Assembly: GCF_003345295.1 (NCBI RefSeq)
Contig: NZ_CP031055.1
Coordinates: 2,728,001 to 2,792,000 of the forward strand
Reading direction: 5' to 3'
Length of the DNA stretch: 64,000 bases
From: Vibrio splendidus
GTDB taxonomy: Bacteria > Pseudomonadota > Gammaproteobacteria > Enterobacterales > Vibrionaceae
Under the pieces are notes generated by a model that made no database searches, was not told where the DNA came from, and saw only the letters and a list, made by a program, of their open reading frames with translations. Positions 1 through 9,269 of this stretch are shown here, in pieces (position 1 is the stretch's first letter; each line of letters opens with the position of its first letter). A program made the position numbers and the translations under genes.

Positions 1-471
1 TCAGCTCAACATATCGCCCTCTATATTTCCATTGATGGCGAACTCGATACCCAGCCTTTAATTGAATGGTTATGGGCGCAAGGCAAGCAAACTTATTTAC
101 CAGTATTACACCCCTTCTCTGCCGGACATCTGCTGTTTCTACATTACTCTCCAACCACACTCACTGTTTTGAATAAGTACGGCATTGTCGAACCTCAGCT
201 CAATCAGATGCTGGTTAAACCTTGTCAGCAACTCGATCTCATTCTGACTCCCCTTGTAGGCTTTGACTCTCAAGGGCATCGCTTAGGCATGGGCGGCGGA
301 TATTACGATCGTACCTTGGTTCGATGGTTTGAGACTGGTGAAGGCGCAACGCCAATTGGTTTAGCTCATGATTGCCAGCATGTCGATACACTGCCAATTG
401 AAGAGTGGGACATTCCGTTACCTAAAATCGTGACTCCGAGTAAGACTTGGCAATGGGAAAACAGCCATTAA
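1..471 (+). CDS. fau: 5-formyltetrahydrofolate cyclo-ligase, 5'-truncated by window edge
   Basis: The enzyme (also called 5,10-methenyltetrahydrofolate synthetase) converts 5-formyl-THF to 5,10-methenyl-THF with ATP in the cytoplasm, recycling a folate storage form. The frame is open from base 1 to a TAA at 469-471, giving 156 residues. Family members are usually 180-200 residues, so only the N-terminal ATP-contact region is missing. The family glycine loop GMGGGYYDRTL is present, preceded by LILTPLVGFD. The gene lies directly upstream of rpiA in the same direction, as is usual in Vibrio. In related genomes zapA and the 6S RNA gene normally precede it, but that lies outside the window. The first in-frame ATG at 169 is internal and is not the start. 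Confidence 0.93.
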   Translation, partial: SAQHIALYISIDGELDTQPLIEWLWAQGKQTYLPVLHPFSAGHLLFLHYSPTTLTVLNKYGIVEPQLNQMLVKPCQQLDLILTPLVGFDSQGHRLGMGGGYYDRTLVRWFETGEGATPIGLAHDCQHVDTLPIEEWDIPLPKIVTPSKTWQWENSH

Positions 472-488
472 AGCGCTATAATCGCGCC

Positions 489-559
489 GCAAACGTTAAC
501 CTCGATATCCAAACGTTAACCCAATATCCAAACGTTAACTTCAATACGCGAACGATTAA
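489..559 (+). promoter_or_regulatory. Array of four phased LacI/PurR-like operator motifs upstream of rpiA
   Basis: Four near-identical 12-mers start at 489 (GCAAACGTTAAC), 509 (CCAAACGTTAAC), 528 (same as 509) and 548 (GCGAACGATTAA). The start-to-start distances are 20, 19 and 20 bp, so all lie on one DNA face. The PurR-type core is GCAANCGNTTNC; the copies match it at 11, 10, 10 and 10 of 12 positions. The array fills most of the 121 bp between fau and rpiA. Operator function is an inference. Confidence 0.5.
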
Positions 560-592
560 TTCAAAGCGCAAGACCTTATTCAGGAGAATGGC

Positions 593-1249
593 ATGACTCA
601 AGATGAAATGAAAAAAGCAGCGGGCTGGGCAGCACTTCAATATGTTGAAGAAGGCAGCATTGTAGGTGTAGGTACTGGCTCTACAGTAAATCACTTCATC
701 GACGCACTAGGCACAATGAAAGAAAAAATCAAAGGTGCGGTTTCAAGCTCTGTAGCCTCTACTGAAAAACTAGAAGCGCTAGAAATCAAAGTATTTGAGT
801 GTAATGACGTATTCAAGTTAGACATCTATGTTGATGGCGCAGATGAGATCAACGGTTCACGCGACATGATCAAAGGCGGCGGTGCTGCTTTGACTCGTGA
901 AAAAATCGTAGCGGCTATCTCTGATAAGTTTATTTGCATTGTTGACGGTACTAAAGCCGTTGATGTGTTGGGTAAATTCCCATTGCCTGTTGAAGTTATC
1001 CCGATGGCACGTTCATATGTTGCACGTGAACTAGTAAAGCTTGGTGGTGACCCAGTTTACCGCGAAGGTTGCACCACTGATAATGGCAACATGATCCTAG
1101 ATGTATACGGCATGGCGATCGAAAACCCGAAACAATTAGAAGATATCATCAACGGTATCGCTGGTGTGGTTACGGTTGGTCTATTTGCTCACCGTGGTGC
1201 TGATGTGGTTATCACAGGTACACCTGAAGGTGCAAAAATTGAAGAATAA
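593..1249 (+). CDS. rpiA: Ribose-5-phosphate isomerase A
   Basis: Interconverts ribose-5-phosphate and ribulose-5-phosphate in the non-oxidative pentose phosphate pathway, supplying ribose for PRPP and nucleotides. The 218-residue length is typical of the family. Visible motifs are the phosphate-binding loop GVGTGSTVNHF near residues 25-35, the DGADEI acid cluster at 81-86, KGGGAAL at 94-100, and the TREK segment whose Glu103 corresponds to the catalytic base. An AGGAG ribosome site at 582-586 sits 6 bases before the ATG, which fixes the start. It has its own phased operator-like array upstream and a hairpin terminator downstream, so it is probably transcribed separately from serA. tkt, elsewhere in the window, belongs to the same pathway. 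Confidence 0.98.
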   Translation: MTQDEMKKAAGWAALQYVEEGSIVGVGTGSTVNHFIDALGTMKEKIKGAVSSSVASTEKLEALEIKVFECNDVFKLDIYVDGADEINGSRDMIKGGGAALTREKIVAAISDKFICIVDGTKAVDVLGKFPLPVEVIPMARSYVARELVKLGGDPVYREGCTTDNGNMILDVYGMAIENPKQLEDIINGIAGVVTVGLFAHRGADVVITGTPEGAKIEE

Positions 1250-1287
1250 ATAATAGAAGATTGAATTTTTCTGTTACTTCATTACAT

Positions 1288-1315
1288 ACGGTGCCCAAGG
1301 GCGCCGTTTTTTTTG
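1288..1315 (+). terminator. Rho-independent terminator after rpiA
   Basis: A 9-bp stem (ACGGTGCCC / GGGCGCCGT, one G-T pair) with a 2-base AA gap at the tip is followed by a run of eight T. In RNA the top pairs would open to form a normal loop. Confidence 0.85.
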
Positions 1316-1510
1316 CTTTTCGCCCGTAAAATTATGTCTTATTCCGTAATTTTCTTACCCAAAACATTTTTTTTTTGTTACTTTATTGTTCAGAAGACGC
1401 ACAGGGAAAACGTTTGTCTCCTGACAAAATGGTGAATAAGTTCCTCTTTTAGCCGTTTTGTAGCACGTGCGCCGCATTTGCCCAACCTTTCCATTTTAAG
1501 GACGAGAACA

Positions 1511-2740
1511 ATGGCCAAAGTTTCACTGGAAAAAGAAAAAATTAAAATTCTACTTCTAGAGGGTCTTCACCCTTCTTCTGTAGAAGTACTGCAAGCCGCT
1601 GGTTACACAAACATTGAGTACCATAAAGGCTCACTACCTGAAGATGAACTTCTTGAAGCAGTGAAAGATGCTCATTTCATTGGTATCCGTTCTCGCACCA
1701 ACATCTCCCAAGAAGTTATTGATGCAGCTGAAAAGCTAGTTGCAGTCGGTTGTTTCTGTATTGGTACTAACCAAGTTAACCTTCAAGCGGCAGCAAAACG
1801 CGGTATACCTGTTTTCAATGCACCGTTCTCAAATACTCGAAGCGTTGCTGAGCTAGTTCTTGGTCAAGTTCTATTGCTACTACGCGGTATCCCAGAGAAG
1901 AATGCTCTTGCTCACCGTGGTATCTGGAAAAAGAGTGCTGACAACTCTTACGAAGCTCGTGGTAAGCGTTTAGGTATTATTGGCTACGGTCACATTGGTA
2001 CTCAGCTAGGTATTATTGCTGAAAACCTGGGTATGCGAGTTTACTTTTACGATATCGAAAACAAACTGTCTTTGGGTAACGCAACTCAAGTTCATACCAT
2101 GACTGACTTGCTGAACAAGTGTGACGTGATCTCTTTGCACGTACCTGAAACCAATGAAACGAAGAACATGATGGGTAAAGAAGAGTTCGAGCGCATGAAG
2201 CCTGGTTCTATCTTTATCAATGCAGCACGTGGCACGGTAGTAGATATCCCAGCTCTGTGCGGCGCTCTAGATTCTGGTCACCTTTCAGGTGCAGCAATCG
2301 ATGTATTCCCAACAGAACCTAAAACCAATGCTGACCCATTTGAGTCACCATTGATGCAGTTCGATAACGTGATCCTAACGCCTCACGTGGGTGGTTCAAC
2401 TCAGGAAGCACAAGAGAACATCGGTGTTGAAGTAGCAGGTAAGCTTGCAAAATACTCTGATAATGGCTCAACGCTATCAAGTGTTAACTTCCCTGAAGTA
2501 TCATTACCATTGCATACAGGTGCTTCTCGCCTGCTGCACATTCACGAAAACCGTCCGGGTATCCTAACTCAAATTAACACCATCTTCGCAGAGGAAGGGA
2601 TTAACATCGCAGGTCAGTACTTACAAACTGCAGCAGATATGGGTTATGTGGTTATCGACGTGGAAGCGAATCGTTCAGAAGAAGCTCTGCTTAAACTGAA
2701 AGAGATCGAAGGCACAATTCGTGCTCGTCTACTTCACTAA
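1511..2740 (+). CDS. serA: D-3-phosphoglycerate dehydrogenase
   Basis: Catalyses the first step of serine synthesis: NAD-dependent oxidation of 3-phosphoglycerate to 3-phosphohydroxypyruvate. I chose the ATG at 1511 (MAKVSLEKEK), preceded by AAGGA at 1498-1502. An upstream in-frame start at 1478 would add 11 residues that do not resemble the family. The resulting 409 residues match the usual gamma-proteobacterial length. The order is an N-terminal substrate-domain half, the nucleotide-binding domain with GIIGYGHIG, the RGTVVD signature, and a C-terminal ACT domain beginning near LLHIHENRPGIL, where serine binds for feedback inhibition. About 195 bp separate it from the rpiA terminator, enough for an independent promoter. 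A strong terminator follows. Confidence 0.98.
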   Translation: MAKVSLEKEKIKILLLEGLHPSSVEVLQAAGYTNIEYHKGSLPEDELLEAVKDAHFIGIRSRTNISQEVIDAAEKLVAVGCFCIGTNQVNLQAAAKRGIPVFNAPFSNTRSVAELVLGQVLLLLRGIPEKNALAHRGIWKKSADNSYEARGKRLGIIGYGHIGTQLGIIAENLGMRVYFYDIENKLSLGNATQVHTMTDLLNKCDVISLHVPETNETKNMMGKEEFERMKPGSIFINAARGTVVDIPALCGALDSGHLSGAAIDVFPTEPKTNADPFESPLMQFDNVILTPHVGGSTQEAQENIGVEVAGKLAKYSDNGSTLSSVNFPEVSLPLHTGASRLLHIHENRPGILTQINTIFAEEGINIAGQYLQTAADMGYVVIDVEANRSEEALLKLKEIEGTIRARLLH

Positions 2741-2769
2741 TCATCGAATTAGATCATAAGTAAAAATAG

Positions 2770-2797
2770 AAAAGGCTCTCGTAATGAGAGCCTTTTT
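2770..2797 (+). terminator. Terminator after serA
   Basis: The stem AAAGGCTCTC / GAGAGCCTTT has a five-base loop and is followed by T residues, 30 bp past the serA stop. Confidence 0.88.
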
Positions 2798-2860
2798 AGT
2801 ATTTGGCCTACTGTAGGTAAATAGATCATGATGATCTAATCCCTTCCAGAGGTATGTTCA

Positions 2861-3574
2861 CTACTCTTCTAGTTGGTAGATCACATTCACTCGATCACGA
2901 ATAGTGATCGTTGAATCTTCATAAGAATTCGACTCGGTTCTCGCATCCATCGCCATTGAACGCATCAATACAGGCTGAGAAGATTGTGCGTTGTAATCCA
3001 CGCGCCAGACATCACCTAACTCACGCTCAAAACCGCCAGCTAATGACTTAGCTTTCGATCGAGCATCCTTTATGGCTTCCAAGCGCGCTTGCTCTTGATA
3101 CTTAGCTTGGTCGCGAACTTGAAGCTGAATATTATCGATTTGGTTAATACCTTGTCCGATAGCAATATCCATATACTCATTTAGATTCGCTAACTCATTT
3201 ACTTGAACGGTCACATTACGTGACGCACGGTAACCAACCAGTTCAGGTTTACCATTTTTCGGGTAATGATACTGAGGAGATAAATACAGGTTAGAGCTGT
3301 GTACATTCGCCTCATCAACACCCGCTTGATGTAGCTTATTTAGAAAGCCAGTCACCACTTTATCAACTGTGTTTTTAGCCTGTTCAGCAGTCATCGTCGA
3401 TTCCACGACTCTAACTGAAAATGTCGCCATGTCTGGTGTCGCGATCACTTCACCATAGCCTGTCGTTGAAATATGTGGAAAAGATGGCGAGTCAGCCAAT
3501 GATGGAAAACTCACAGCACTCAATGCTGCAGTAAGAGTAAGAGACGTTGCTAACATCTTTGGTACAAACTTCAT
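2861..3574 (-). CDS. Periplasmic SIMPL-domain (DUF541, YggE-like) protein
   Basis: A 237-residue secreted protein. The N-terminus (MKFVPKMLAT, then a hydrophobic stretch and the SLA/DS cleavage-like site near residue 27) is a Sec signal peptide. The remainder is one SIMPL/DUF541 domain, recognisable from HISTTGYGEVIATPDMATFSV, the YRASRNVTV strand and the SKAKSLA segment. E. coli YggE, the closest characterised relative, is linked to lower oxidative stress, but its biochemical activity is unknown. E. coli yggE also neighbours argO/argP, and the synteny supports the call. It is transcribed alone, downstream of and in the same direction as argP, with a 110-bp gap. Confidence 0.9.
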   Translation of the reverse strand: MKFVPKMLATSLTLTAALSAVSFPSLADSPSFPHISTTGYGEVIATPDMATFSVRVVESTMTAEQAKNTVDKVVTGFLNKLHQAGVDEANVHSSNLYLSPQYHYPKNGKPELVGYRASRNVTVQVNELANLNEYMDIAIGQGINQIDNIQLQVRDQAKYQEQARLEAIKDARSKAKSLAGGFERELGDVWRVDYNAQSSQPVLMRSMAMDARTESNSYEDSTITIRDRVNVIYQLEE

Positions 3575-3684
3575 TAGGTAGACCTATGCTGAACAAATGT
3601 TCTTTTATCATAGAGCAATTTGTCACATAACCAATCCCGCGACAGGACTTCTAACACAACTTTGACGCTGCAAAAACCAACAGC

Positions 3685-4581
3685 TTACTGAGGTAAGTGG
3701 TTGTGGGCATAATTTAATATCGCTTGAGATATCTCTTTTAATACCCCGCTCTCTAATTGCCAATGGTGCCAATAGATTCGGTAAGACAATAAAAAGCCGG
3801 GCGTAATATCAATCAAAGCACCAGACTCTAGCTCCTCGATAATCTGCAATCGAGGAATCAAACAGTAGGCAACGCCCGACAATGCCAAGCGTACAAATGC
3901 TTCTGAACTACCGACAGTATGATTGATCACGCTATCTCTCGGGACGTTAAAATGATCATGCAAAAACTTCTTATGCAGATCATCGTATTGGTCGTACGAA
4001 ACCGCTGGGGCTTTGGTTAGTGTCGAATAGTTCACTCCATCAGAGAAGTAACGTTGATGGAAGCTAGGGTTCGCCACACACACATAATCCATTCTTCCAA
4101 GATAGTCCGCACTGCAACCCGGAATAGGTTGAGGTTCGAGGCTGATTGCCCCAGCAACCTCACCACTTTTAATCTTCTCAATGGTTCTTGATTCACCATG
4201 AATCGCGAGGTTCAACTCAACTTGACGTGAATTCATCACATCAGATAACGCAGGAAGTAACCATGTCGCCAAGCTATCAGCATTGGTCGCAATAGACAGA
4301 GAAAGAGGTTGAGTTCCCTCTTCGTTCATCAACTCTGGGACAAGCTCGTGCTCTAACAAGCGAACACGACGATACAAACCCAACAGTTTTTTTCCTGCTG
4401 GTGTTGGCCTTGGTGGGCTCTCTCTTACCAGAGCAGGCTGTGCTAACCATTTTTCCAGTTGTTTGATGCGTTGAGACACCGCAGACTGGGAGATATATAA
4501 CTGCTCGGCTGCCCTTTCAAAACTGCGTTGTTTCACCACAGCGTCCAGTGCTTCTATCCATTTATAATCCAATCCACGCAT
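3685..4581 (-). CDS. argP: LysR-family regulator ArgP (lysine/arginine responsive)
   Basis: This LysR-type regulator activates the divergent exporter gene argO in response to arginine or its analogues, with lysine blocking productive transcription in E. coli. The protein (298 residues from the ATG at 4581, MRGLDYKWIEALDAV) starts with a winged helix-turn-helix, including FERAAEQLYISQSAVSQRI near residues 21-39. The basic segment VRESPPRPTPAGKKL near residue 52 closely follows E. coli ArgP. The rest is the periplasmic-binding-like effector domain. A TTG one codon earlier (4584) could also start translation; AAGGA lies 9 bases before the ATG. The head-to-head position with argO is the expected regulatory arrangement. 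Confidence 0.95.
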   Translation of the reverse strand: MRGLDYKWIEALDAVVKQRSFERAAEQLYISQSAVSQRIKQLEKWLAQPALVRESPPRPTPAGKKLLGLYRRVRLLEHELVPELMNEEGTQPLSLSIATNADSLATWLLPALSDVMNSRQVELNLAIHGESRTIEKIKSGEVAGAISLEPQPIPGCSADYLGRMDYVCVANPSFHQRYFSDGVNYSTLTKAPAVSYDQYDDLHKKFLHDHFNVPRDSVINHTVGSSEAFVRLALSGVAYCLIPRLQIIEELESGALIDITPGFLLSYRIYWHHWQLESGVLKEISQAILNYAHNHLPQ

Positions 4582-4723
4582 CAACTTGCTTCCTTTTTGA
4601 CCTGATTACCGCCCACATTAGCAACTCTAATAATAGATTAAAATCATTAATTATACTTATTTAAGGGGTCGGAGTATCTTCGCCATATAGCACGTAAATA
4701 TCGTTAAATAAGTGGAGGTTAAA
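4582..4723. promoter_or_regulatory. argP-argO divergent control region
   Basis: A 142-bp AT-rich intergenic region holds both outward promoters. In E. coli ArgP binds upstream of argO in the equivalent place. I see no perfect palindrome, which fits the loose T-N11-A type LysR sites. GGAGG at 4714-4718 is the argO ribosome-binding site. Confidence 0.5.
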
Positions 4724-5353
4724 ATGAATTTTTGGGTTTTATTGCAAGGTTTTGGTCTAGGGGCGAGCATGATCATCCCTATAGGCGCTCAGAACGCGTA
4801 CGTCTTAAATCAAGGGATTAAACGCAATCACCACCTAACCACAGCGACGATTTGTAGCCTACTCGATACCTTGTTCATTTCATTAGGTATCTTTGGTGGC
4901 GGAGCGATCCTGTCGCAAAATGAATTACTGCTCACCTCAGTGACACTGGGTGGTATCGCATTCCTAACCGTTTATGGTTTATTGTCATTGCGCAGTGCGT
5001 TCAGAACACGTACTAGTGATGAATCAAAGGGTGAGATACTGGCTCGTGGTAAGCGCACCGTTGTTTTAGGTGCATTGGCAGTAACCGTATTAAACCCGCA
5101 TCTTTATTTAGACACTGTAGTGATTCTTGGATCCATAGGCGGGCAGTTTGAAGGCAACGATAGAATAGCTTTTGCTATGGGGACTATCTTAGCTTCATTC
5201 GTGTGGTTTTACTCTTTGTCATTAGGCGCTGCAAAGCTAGGCCCAACGCTATCGAAACCCAAAGTTAAGAAAGGCATCGATATCGCGGTAGCAACCATGA
5301 TGTTCGCTATTGCACTTGTACTCGCCAATGGACTCATTGAGCAGTACGGCTAA
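4724..5353 (+). CDS. argO: Arginine/basic amino acid exporter ArgO (LysE family)
   Basis: Inner-membrane exporter of arginine and its toxic analogue canavanine, protecting against excess basic amino acids. The product is 209 residues from ATG 4724, preceded by GGAGG. A GTG at 4712 would overlap the ribosome site and is rejected. Sequence features are the LysE signature GASMIIPIGAQNAYVLNQG at the N-terminus, about six hydrophobic segments, and the conserved LNPHLYLDTVVILG in the middle. It is divergent from its regulator argP. A hairpin ends it, shared with convergent mscS. Confidence 0.95.
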   Translation: MNFWVLLQGFGLGASMIIPIGAQNAYVLNQGIKRNHHLTTATICSLLDTLFISLGIFGGGAILSQNELLLTSVTLGGIAFLTVYGLLSLRSAFRTRTSDESKGEILARGKRTVVLGALAVTVLNPHLYLDTVVILGSIGGQFEGNDRIAFAMGTILASFVWFYSLSLGAAKLGPTLSKPKVKKGIDIAVATMMFAIALVLANGLIEQYG

Positions 5354-5394
5354 ATCCGTTCATATTGAGTCATCCACAAACTTAACTCATCAAA

Positions 5395-5423
5395 AAAGGC
5401 GGATAACCTAAGTTATCCGCCTT
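5395..5423. terminator. Bidirectional terminator between argO and mscS
   Basis: A perfect 12-13 bp stem (AAAGGCGGATAAC / GTTATCCGCCTTT) with a 3-4 base loop has A residues on one side and T on the other. It can stop transcription of both convergent genes. Confidence 0.88.
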
Positions 5424-5462
5424 TCCTTATAAAAGCTTATAGCTAGAAAAACTAACTAGAAA

Positions 5463-6329
5463 TTAAGCTTCTACTTTATTCATGTGTACATCCACTTGCG
5501 GGAATGGGATTTCGATACCTTCGTTATCCAAGCCTTCTTTGATTGCTTGCATCAGGTCGAAGTAAACATTCCAGTAGTCAGCAGTGCTGACCCAAGGACG
5601 AACAACAAAGTTAACTGAAGAATCCGCTAGTGTGTGAACACCAACTTGAACGCCAGGCTCTTTCAGTACACGCTCATCAGATTCACAGATCTTAGTCAGT
5701 AGCGCTTTTGTCTTTTGAAGATCGGCGTTGTAAGAAACACCAATCATTAGATCAATACGGCGCGTATCATGACGAGAGTAGTTAGTAATTGGGCTACCAA
5801 TAACGCTGCCGTTAGGTACTACAACCATTTTGTTGTCTGGTGTTGTTAGAACGGTTTGGAAGATCTGAATTGAATCTACTGAACCCGCTACACCACCAAT
5901 TTCCACGTAGTCACCAGACTTGAATGGACGGAATGCAACGATAAGTACACCCGCAGCAAAGTTAGATAGTGAGCCTTGTAGTGCAAGACCAACAGCCAAA
6001 CCAGCCGCACCAATAACAGCAACCACAGATGCAGTTTGAACGCCTAGACGACCAAGTGCAGCAATTAAAACAATAACAAACAACAAGTAACGAACTAAAC
6101 CATGGACGAACTCCACAACTGCTCGGTCCATTTTCTTCTTCTGAAGAACCTTAGACACGCTATTCGCTACTGCTTTAACAATAAGGTTACCAATAAATAG
6201 AATTATCAGTGCTGAGATAATGTTTACACCGTATTGAATAAACAGATCTGAGTTATTTGTTAACCACTGTTCTGCGTGAGACAGACCATCCACAAGTGGA
6301 GTCTCAATCGCTGTCGAACTATCAGCCAT
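5463..6329 (-). CDS. mscS: Small-conductance mechanosensitive channel MscS
   Basis: Homoheptameric inner-membrane channel that opens under membrane tension and releases solutes during hypo-osmotic shock. I start it at the ATG at 6329 (MADSSTAIE, 288 residues), with GAGG 9 bases upstream; the ATG at 6338 would touch that ribosome site. Order: a short N-terminal part, TM1 (ISALIILFIGNLIV), TM2 (LVRYLLFVIVLIAAL), then the pore helix TM3 with alternating Gly/Ala packing (AAGLAVGLALQGSLSNFAAG). A cytoplasmic beta domain and alpha/beta vestibule follow, ending in PFPQVDVH. It lies downstream of fbaA, as in E. coli, but a terminator and 320 bp separate them. Confidence 0.96.
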   Translation of the reverse strand: MADSSTAIETPLVDGLSHAEQWLTNNSDLFIQYGVNIISALIILFIGNLIVKAVANSVSKVLQKKKMDRAVVEFVHGLVRYLLFVIVLIAALGRLGVQTASVVAVIGAAGLAVGLALQGSLSNFAAGVLIVAFRPFKSGDYVEIGGVAGSVDSIQIFQTVLTTPDNKMVVVPNGSVIGSPITNYSRHDTRRIDLMIGVSYNADLQKTKALLTKICESDERVLKEPGVQVGVHTLADSSVNFVVRPWVSTADYWNVYFDLMQAIKEGLDNEGIEIPFPQVDVHMNKVEA

Positions 6330-6650
6330 AATGTGCATCCTCTATATAATATGCTATGAGCTAAACTGCCTTAAGCCAAACTTACCCAACAACAAAATAA
6401 ACCGTATAACTCATATTAAGTCGTTGTGTTAAAAGTAAATTAAAGCCAAGTCCTTTTTTATAAACTGAACCAAGTTCAATTTTTCGGCACGATATCCTAT
6501 CTTTGACAGATTGCAAAGTCATATTTATGTAAGCTTTTGAATTAATAAAACTTACCAATAAGCACAAATACCGATAACTAAAAGACTACGAAATTTATTC
6601 ACCGCACGCTAGGTTTTTTACATATTTAGTACAAGTTTTTATCAGACATA

Positions 6651-6677
6651 AAAAAACCCGCTCAATGAGCGGGTTTT
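6651..6677 (-). terminator. Terminator after fbaA
   Basis: A perfect stem (AAAAACCCGCTC / GAGCGGGTTTTT) with a three-base loop lies 30 bp past the fbaA stop. Reading on the reverse strand it ends in a T run. The remaining 320 bp up to mscS hold no gene I can support, only its presumed promoter. Confidence 0.88.
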
Positions 6678-6707
6678 TAAAACTTAAAGAGTACTTAATT
6701 CAAAGAA

Positions 6708-7784
<1,077 letters not shown>

Positions 7785-7842
7785 GGAAATAGTCCTATTT
7801 ATTCTATCGTTTTAAGATTAAAAAACTTAAGTTTAAAAATTT

Positions 7843-7906
7843 GCAATCGTTTGCTCACAACTTATGCCATTCTAGCAAAAAAGTGTGATATGCAGCAAAC
7901 GTTAAA
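7843..7906 (-). promoter_or_regulatory. Two LacI/PurR-like operator motifs upstream of fbaA
   Basis: GCAATCGTTTGC at 7843-7854 matches the palindromic core GCAANCGNTTNC at all 12 positions. GCAAACGTTAAA at 7895-7906 matches at 10 and touches the pgk terminator stem. Both are within about 120 bp upstream of the fbaA start. Similar motifs occur before rpiA and tkt. Binding by PurR, Cra or another LacI-family protein is an inference. Confidence 0.5.
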
Positions 7907-7930
7907 AGGCGAGATTCACATCTCGCCTTT
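7905..7930 (-). terminator. Terminator after pgk
   Basis: A perfect 10-bp stem (AAAGGCGAGA / TCTCGCCTTT) with a six-base loop lies just past the pgk stop. On the reverse strand it is followed by only a short T run, so it may be partial and allow read-through to fbaA. Confidence 0.7.
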
Positions 7931-7939
7931 CTAAATCAA

Positions 7940-9103
7940 TTACGCTTTAGCACGCTCTTCAAGCATTGCTACTGCAGGAAGTACTTTACCTTCAACAAAC
8001 TCAAGGAAAGCGCCGCCGCCAGTAGAGATGTAAGAAACATCTGCTTTGATACCGAACTTGTCGATAGCTGCTAGTGTGTCACCACCGCCTGCTACTGAGA
8101 AACCTTCAGAGTCAGCGATTGCTTTAGAAATACCCGCAGTACCCGCTTCGAAGTTTTTGAACTCGAATACGCCTACCGGGCCGTTCCAAAGAATCGTTTT
8201 TGCGTTGCCGATGATTTCAGCTAGAGCTGCAGTTGAATCTGGGCCAAGGTCGAAGATCATATCGTCGTCTTGAACTTCAGAAACGTGCTTAATTTCAGCT
8301 TCTGCGTTTTCGTCGAATGCTTTAGCACATGCAACGTCAGTCGCTACTGGGATAGCACACTCTTTCATTAGCTTCTGAGCTGTTTCAACTAGGTCAGCTT
8401 CGTATAGAGACTTACCTACGTTGTGGCCTTCAGCAGCGATGAACGTGTTCGCGATACCACCACCAACAACAAGTTGGTCAGCGATTTTAGAAAGAGATTC
8501 TAGAACGGTTAGTTTAGTAGAAACTTTAGAACCACCAACGATAGCCACTAGTGGGCGAGCTGGGTTGTCCATTGCTTTACCAAGCGCTTCAAGCTCAGCA
8601 GCTAGAAGAGGACCAGCGCATGCTACAGGAGCGTAAGTACCAACGCCGTGTGTAGAAGCTTGAGCACGGTGAGCTGTACCGAATGCGTCCATCACGAAGA
8701 TGTCACATAGTGCAGCGTATTGCTTAGAAAGTGCTTCTTCGTTCTTCTTCTCGCCTTTGTTAAAACGAACGTTTTCAAGAACAGTTAGTTCGCCAGCGTT
8801 TAGCTCTAGGCCATTTACGTAATCTTTCGCTAGCTTAACTTCGCAGTCTAGTGCGTCGTTTAGGTAGTTAACTACAGGAGCTAGAGAGAACTCTTCGTTG
8901 TATTCGCCTTCAGTAGGACGACCAAGGTGAGAAGTAACCATAACTTTTGCGCCAGCTTCTAGGCAAAGTTTGATAGTTGGTAGAGATGCTAGGATACGTG
9001 CATCTGAAGTTACTTTACCGTCTTTTACTGGTACGTTTAGGTCAGCACGGATAAATACGCGTTTACCTGCAAGTTCCAGGTCAGTCATCTTGATCACAGA
9101 CAT
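7940..9103 (-). CDS. pgk: Phosphoglycerate kinase
   Basis: Transfers phosphate from 1,3-bisphosphoglycerate to ADP, the first ATP-yielding step of glycolysis. From ATG 9103 (MSVIKMTDLELAGKRVFIR) it has 387 residues, the standard bacterial length, with GAGAGGAC upstream. Five more N-terminal residues from an upstream start are unlikely. Family signatures: RVFIRADLNVPV (N-terminal substrate loop), TSHLGRP, the hinge region with VGGSKVSTK, and the nucleotide-binding GGGDTLAA near the C-terminus followed by STGGGAFLE. It lies between epd and fbaA, the common gamma-proteobacterial order. Confidence 0.98.
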   Translation of the reverse strand: MSVIKMTDLELAGKRVFIRADLNVPVKDGKVTSDARILASLPTIKLCLEAGAKVMVTSHLGRPTEGEYNEEFSLAPVVNYLNDALDCEVKLAKDYVNGLELNAGELTVLENVRFNKGEKKNEEALSKQYAALCDIFVMDAFGTAHRAQASTHGVGTYAPVACAGPLLAAELEALGKAMDNPARPLVAIVGGSKVSTKLTVLESLSKIADQLVVGGGIANTFIAAEGHNVGKSLYEADLVETAQKLMKECAIPVATDVACAKAFDENAEAEIKHVSEVQDDDMIFDLGPDSTAALAEIIGNAKTILWNGPVGVFEFKNFEAGTAGISKAIADSEGFSVAGGGDTLAAIDKFGIKADVSYISTGGGAFLEFVEGKVLPAVAMLEERAKA

Positions 9104-9269
9104 GATTTGTCCTCTCAAATTTAAATAAAAATAAAGTTTTGGAAACTCAGCAACCCTGCTAAGCCTATAAATTATTCAACTGGTAATTCTTTAACTACTA
9201 GTAATATGTGGACACTTAGCATTTAATTCAAGCTAAAAAATAAATAATCCGCACATTTGCTTCTAGGTC

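Noticed and set aside
489..559. Small CRISPR or iteron-type replication origin
   Set aside because: Repeats are too short and spaced by 8 bp, there is no initiator gene nearby, and the location before rpiA favours a regulatory role.
476..694. Reverse frame across the rpiA upstream array
   Set aside because: It runs through the promoter repeats and the start of rpiA, and shows no family resemblance.
6382..6567. A 61-codon reverse frame between fbaA and mscS
   Set aside because: AT-rich intergenic frame without a ribosome site or recognisable sequence.
9160..9240. HexR-type site before pgk
   Set aside because: GGTAATTCTTTAACTAC only loosely resembles the known HexR palindrome, so I do not list it.
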